Positions 62,137 through 64,000 of a stretch of DNA of 64,000 nucleotides are shown here, piece after piece. Location: NCBI GenBank assembly GCA_963677355.2, contig CAXXXQ010000001.1, positions 62,001-126,000 on the forward strand, read 5' to 3'. A program made the position numbers and the translations under genes. Every line of letters begins with the position of its first letter. Positions within the stretch are counted from its first letter, which is position 1. Source of the stretch: Thiomicrorhabdus sp963677355 (GTDB taxonomy: Bacteria; Pseudomonadota; Gammaproteobacteria; Thiomicrospirales; Thiomicrospiraceae). The notes under the pieces were generated by a model. It ran no database searches. It had not been told where the DNA came from and saw only the letters and a program-made list of their open reading frames with translations.

Positions 62137-63225
62137 TCATTTCTCATTTTTATTTTGTATGACATTCAATATATTTTTCTGAAACTCTTCAACCGTAAAA
62201 TCTTCAGATCTACGAAACGCAGACTTTGACATTGAGGCGTAGAGAGTCTGATTAGCGGAAAGTTCGATTAATTTATCTTGGATATTTTGCAATTCATAAC
62301 AAGAAATACAATAACCATCAACACTATCAGTAATTATTTCGGCGGGCCCGCCAACAGGAGGTACTATAACAGGCTTTCCAAACGACATTGCTTCGACAAT
62401 GGTCAAGCCAAAAGTCTCAATCCAACCGTCTGGTCTCGATAAATTAAGAACAACAGATGCATTCATATAGAAACGGTTAAGATTGGATTGTCTCGGATAA
62501 ACTGTTAAGTTACTAGGCGATTGCACTTTCCAGCTTTCAAAAATTTCATCAACCTCTGATTTATCTGCATTCAGTACAAGAGTAAAGCTTAGATTACACA
62601 AATTTTGCGATAAAGAAATAAACTCTTTAACCCCTTTATACTCTTTTAAAGAACAAACCATCAAAACATTAAAAGCTTTGCCTTCAAATGGATCTATATC
62701 CTCATGCTCTAAATCAGGCTTTTCAATTGCATTGTAAATCACTAATTGTTCAGGGCTTTTAAAGCTTTCTTTTTTCTTTAAATACCTAGAAACAAAAATA
62801 ACTTTATGAGCCGTATATTCAATAAAAAATCTAAGCGTTTGCTTTAAAATTTTCGGCTTGATGGATGTTTCATGTACGTGGAAAATGACCTCCTTTCCCA
62901 TCAATCGCCCTGCAACTCCAGCAGAGAAAGGCATCATGGTGTTCACATAAAAAACAACATCTTGGTTAAGGTATTTAAGACAAACAAAAAAAAGATGAAT
63001 CTGACTAATTAGATAATAAATAAGTGTCATTATCTTATTTTCACTTCTTCTGTAGAACAGGTGACTAGTTCTATCTGCACACTCCGTTAAGAACCCATCT
63101 TTATGAGCACTCGTGAGAACTTCTGTCTGGATACCTTTTTCACGACAAGCCTTAATAACTTGCGATAAAACTTTTGGACTTCCGCTTCTGTCATTAAATA
63201 GATGAATGAATACTATTTTCTGCAT
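62137..63225 (-). CDS. Glycosyltransferase family 4 protein
   Basis: A 362-residue GT-B glycosyltransferase: N-terminal LFNDRSGSPKVLSQVIKACRE and KVIFVSRYLKK; C-terminal GT1 domain (FNVLMVCSLKEYKGVKEFISL, PDGWIETFGLTIVEAMSFGKPVIVPPVGGPAEII), where E of the EX7E motif and PVGG are visible. The donor and acceptor are unknown. It overlaps the membrane protein gene upstream by 13 bases, so the two are probably made together. Confidence 0.88.
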   Translation of the reverse strand: MQKIVFIHLFNDRSGSPKVLSQVIKACREKGIQTEVLTSAHKDGFLTECADRTSHLFYRRSENKIMTLIYYLISQIHLFFVCLKYLNQDVVFYVNTMMPFSAGVAGRLMGKEVIFHVHETSIKPKILKQTLRFFIEYTAHKVIFVSRYLKKKESFKSPEQLVIYNAIEKPDLEHEDIDPFEGKAFNVLMVCSLKEYKGVKEFISLSQNLCNLSFTLVLNADKSEVDEIFESWKVQSPSNLTVYPRQSNLNRFYMNASVVLNLSRPDGWIETFGLTIVEAMSFGKPVIVPPVGGPAEIITDSVDGYCISCYELQNIQDKLIELSANQTLYASMSKSAFRRSEDFTVEEFQKNILNVIQNKNEK

Positions 63226-64000
63226 CTTATATCTTTCTTCATCACTAACAAAAGTAAAAACAAGATTGGCACTAAAACTCCTGACATTCCATTGAAGATA
63301 ACATGGCCGGCCATAAAAGAATGTCCCATCAGCAAAGTAAAGATCAAAGTTAAAAAGAAGTTCCGGTAAAGAATCCCTTGGTAAATCCCCTTAATAACAA
63401 AAACGATGTAAAACGCTACCATGATAGCCCCATACATAAAAAATAAATCGACTATATCTGATTCTAGAATGTCAATAGTAGAATAAAAACCATATGGATC
63501 TCTAAATGAAATATAAGCTCCAAAACCTATAAAGAGCCTTATAAGTAAGTAATTTTCAAAAGAAACAGTATCAATAGCTTCAATAAAATAGTTATCTCTG
63601 TTACTAAAAACCCAAGACAAAATCGAATCACTATTTTCTAATCTGAAAAGAATTACATCAAAAACAGTAACAAACAACTTAATTATTTCATTAAAATAAG
63701 TTCCAATAACTATTAATGCTAAAAAGAACATTGAAAGAATTAAAATTGCATTTCCTAGCAAAACTACTATGGACACAAAACCAACTAAACTTAGAAGAAG
63801 AGCAGTTTTACTTCCTATAACAATTGTGCCAAACAAAATCAACAACGATAGTTCCAGTGAATACCTTTCTCTTGTTAGATTCCAGTAATAAATTGACAAA
63901 AGTAAGCCCGCGCCCATAAAGATCCCCAAACCATTTCCAGCGGCAAAAAAACCTTTTACACCAAACGTACCTTCTCCATAAGTATGAAAACCCGAACCAG
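63213..64000 (-). CDS. Wzy-like polysaccharide polymerase/O-antigen ligase-type membrane protein, 5' end outside window
   Basis: The frame stays open from the stop at 63213 to base 64000, adding about 24 residues beyond the TTG at 63929 (GSGFHTYGEGTFGVKGFFAAGN, then GLGIFMG), so the gene begins beyond the window. The seen part (about 262 residues) is very hydrophobic, with about eight helices and a polar periplasmic loop (about 110-165). This pattern, with the neighbouring glycosyltransferase and Wzz-type genes, fits a Wzy polymerase or O-antigen ligase. The family is poorly conserved, so the label is based on topology and context. Confidence 0.72.
   Translation of the reverse strand, partial: GSGFHTYGEGTFGVKGFFAAGNGLGIFMGAGLLLSIYYWNLTRERYSLELSLLILFGTIVIGSKTALLLSLVGFVSIVVLLGNAILILSMFFLALIVIGTYFNEIIKLFVTVFDVILFRLENSDSILSWVFSNRDNYFIEAIDTVSFENYLLIRLFIGFGAYISFRDPYGFYSTIDILESDIVDLFFMYGAIMVAFYIVFVIKGIYQGILYRNFFLTLIFTLLMGHSFMAGHVIFNGMSGVLVPILFLLLLVMKKDIRCRK

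Noticed and set aside
63213..63929. A complete 238-residue protein starting at the TTG at 63929
   Set aside because: The frame is open upstream to the window edge with sequence of the same membrane-protein character, so the start is outside the window.
1..64000. CRISPR arrays, insertion sequences, prophage genes or a replication origin
   Set aside because: No regularly spaced repeats, transposase motifs, phage structural genes or DnaA-box clusters were seen on reading.

Overview
The window is a contiguous piece of a gammaproteobacterial chromosome. Gene order (mlaFEDCB-ibaG-murA-hisG-hisD, yrbG-kdsC-lptCAB-hpf, queA-tgt-yajC-secDF, pepA-holC, pilTU), a petABC cytochrome bc1 operon, a short-form HisG and moderate GC content suggest a Thiomicrospira/Hydrogenovibrio/Thiomicrorhabdus-type member of the Thiotrichales. 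That placement is inferred from gene content and was not checked by a search. I see no insertion sequence, prophage, CRISPR array or rRNA operon.

Layout. 1-3760: the C-terminal part of a CorB/CorC-type protein, an inositol-monophosphatase-family enzyme, and a convergent soluble hybrid histidine kinase. 3935-13921 (all minus): FadL-type porin, RadA, bc1 complex (petA, petB, petC), a Nif3-like protein, hisD, hisG, murA, ibaG. 14010-18835 (minus): a YadGH-type ABC exporter set inside the Mla lipid-transport operon. 19826-23870 (plus): antiporter, kdsC, lptC, lptA, lptB, then hpf with rpoN missing from its usual place. 24071-26248: MgtE and an OmpA-type lipoprotein. 26327-34001 (minus): RF3, SecF, SecD, YajC, Tgt, QueA. 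34142-36736: a GGDEF-EAL protein and three tRNA genes (Leu-CAA, Val-GAC, Asn-GTT). 36986-43305 (plus): an ArsJ-type GAPDH, then a tightly packed sugar-nucleotide operon galU-pgi-UDP-glucose-dehydrogenase-like-manB. 43317-45514 (minus): lptG, lptF. 45666-51164 (plus): pepA, holC, pilT, pilU and an M14 peptidase. 51213-55272 (minus): a YkuD L,D-transpeptidase-family protein, a TPR/NTF2-like partner, uvrB. 55404: an aspartate-type aminotransferase. 56678-57857 (minus): comEA and a secreted LigE-type ATP-dependent DNA ligase. 58225-64000: the start of a surface-polysaccharide locus (Wzz-type protein, initiating sugar-phosphate transferase, two glycosyltransferases, and a Wzy-like membrane protein cut by the window end).

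Themes. Much of the window builds the envelope: phospholipid trafficking (Mla), LPS export (LptABC and LptFG), peptidoglycan precursor (MurA), protein export (SecDF-YajC), sugar nucleotides (GalU, Pgi, ManB) and polysaccharide assembly. DNA uptake and surface motility are represented by PilT/PilU and by comEA-ligE.

Most worth a second look: (1) a UDP-glucose-dehydrogenase-like protein whose catalytic cysteine motif GGSCFPKD reads GGDNFTRD; (2) comEA-ligE, a two-gene extracellular-DNA unit with a textbook intrinsic terminator inside the ligE signal-peptide codons; (3) an M14 peptidase beside a convergent YkuD/NTF2-like pair, resembling the peptidoglycan cell-shape enzymes Csd4/Csd6 and Pgp1/Pgp2; (4) an ArsJ-type GAPDH with no arsenic gene nearby; (5) a cluster of perfect hairpins between the polysaccharide locus and comEA.
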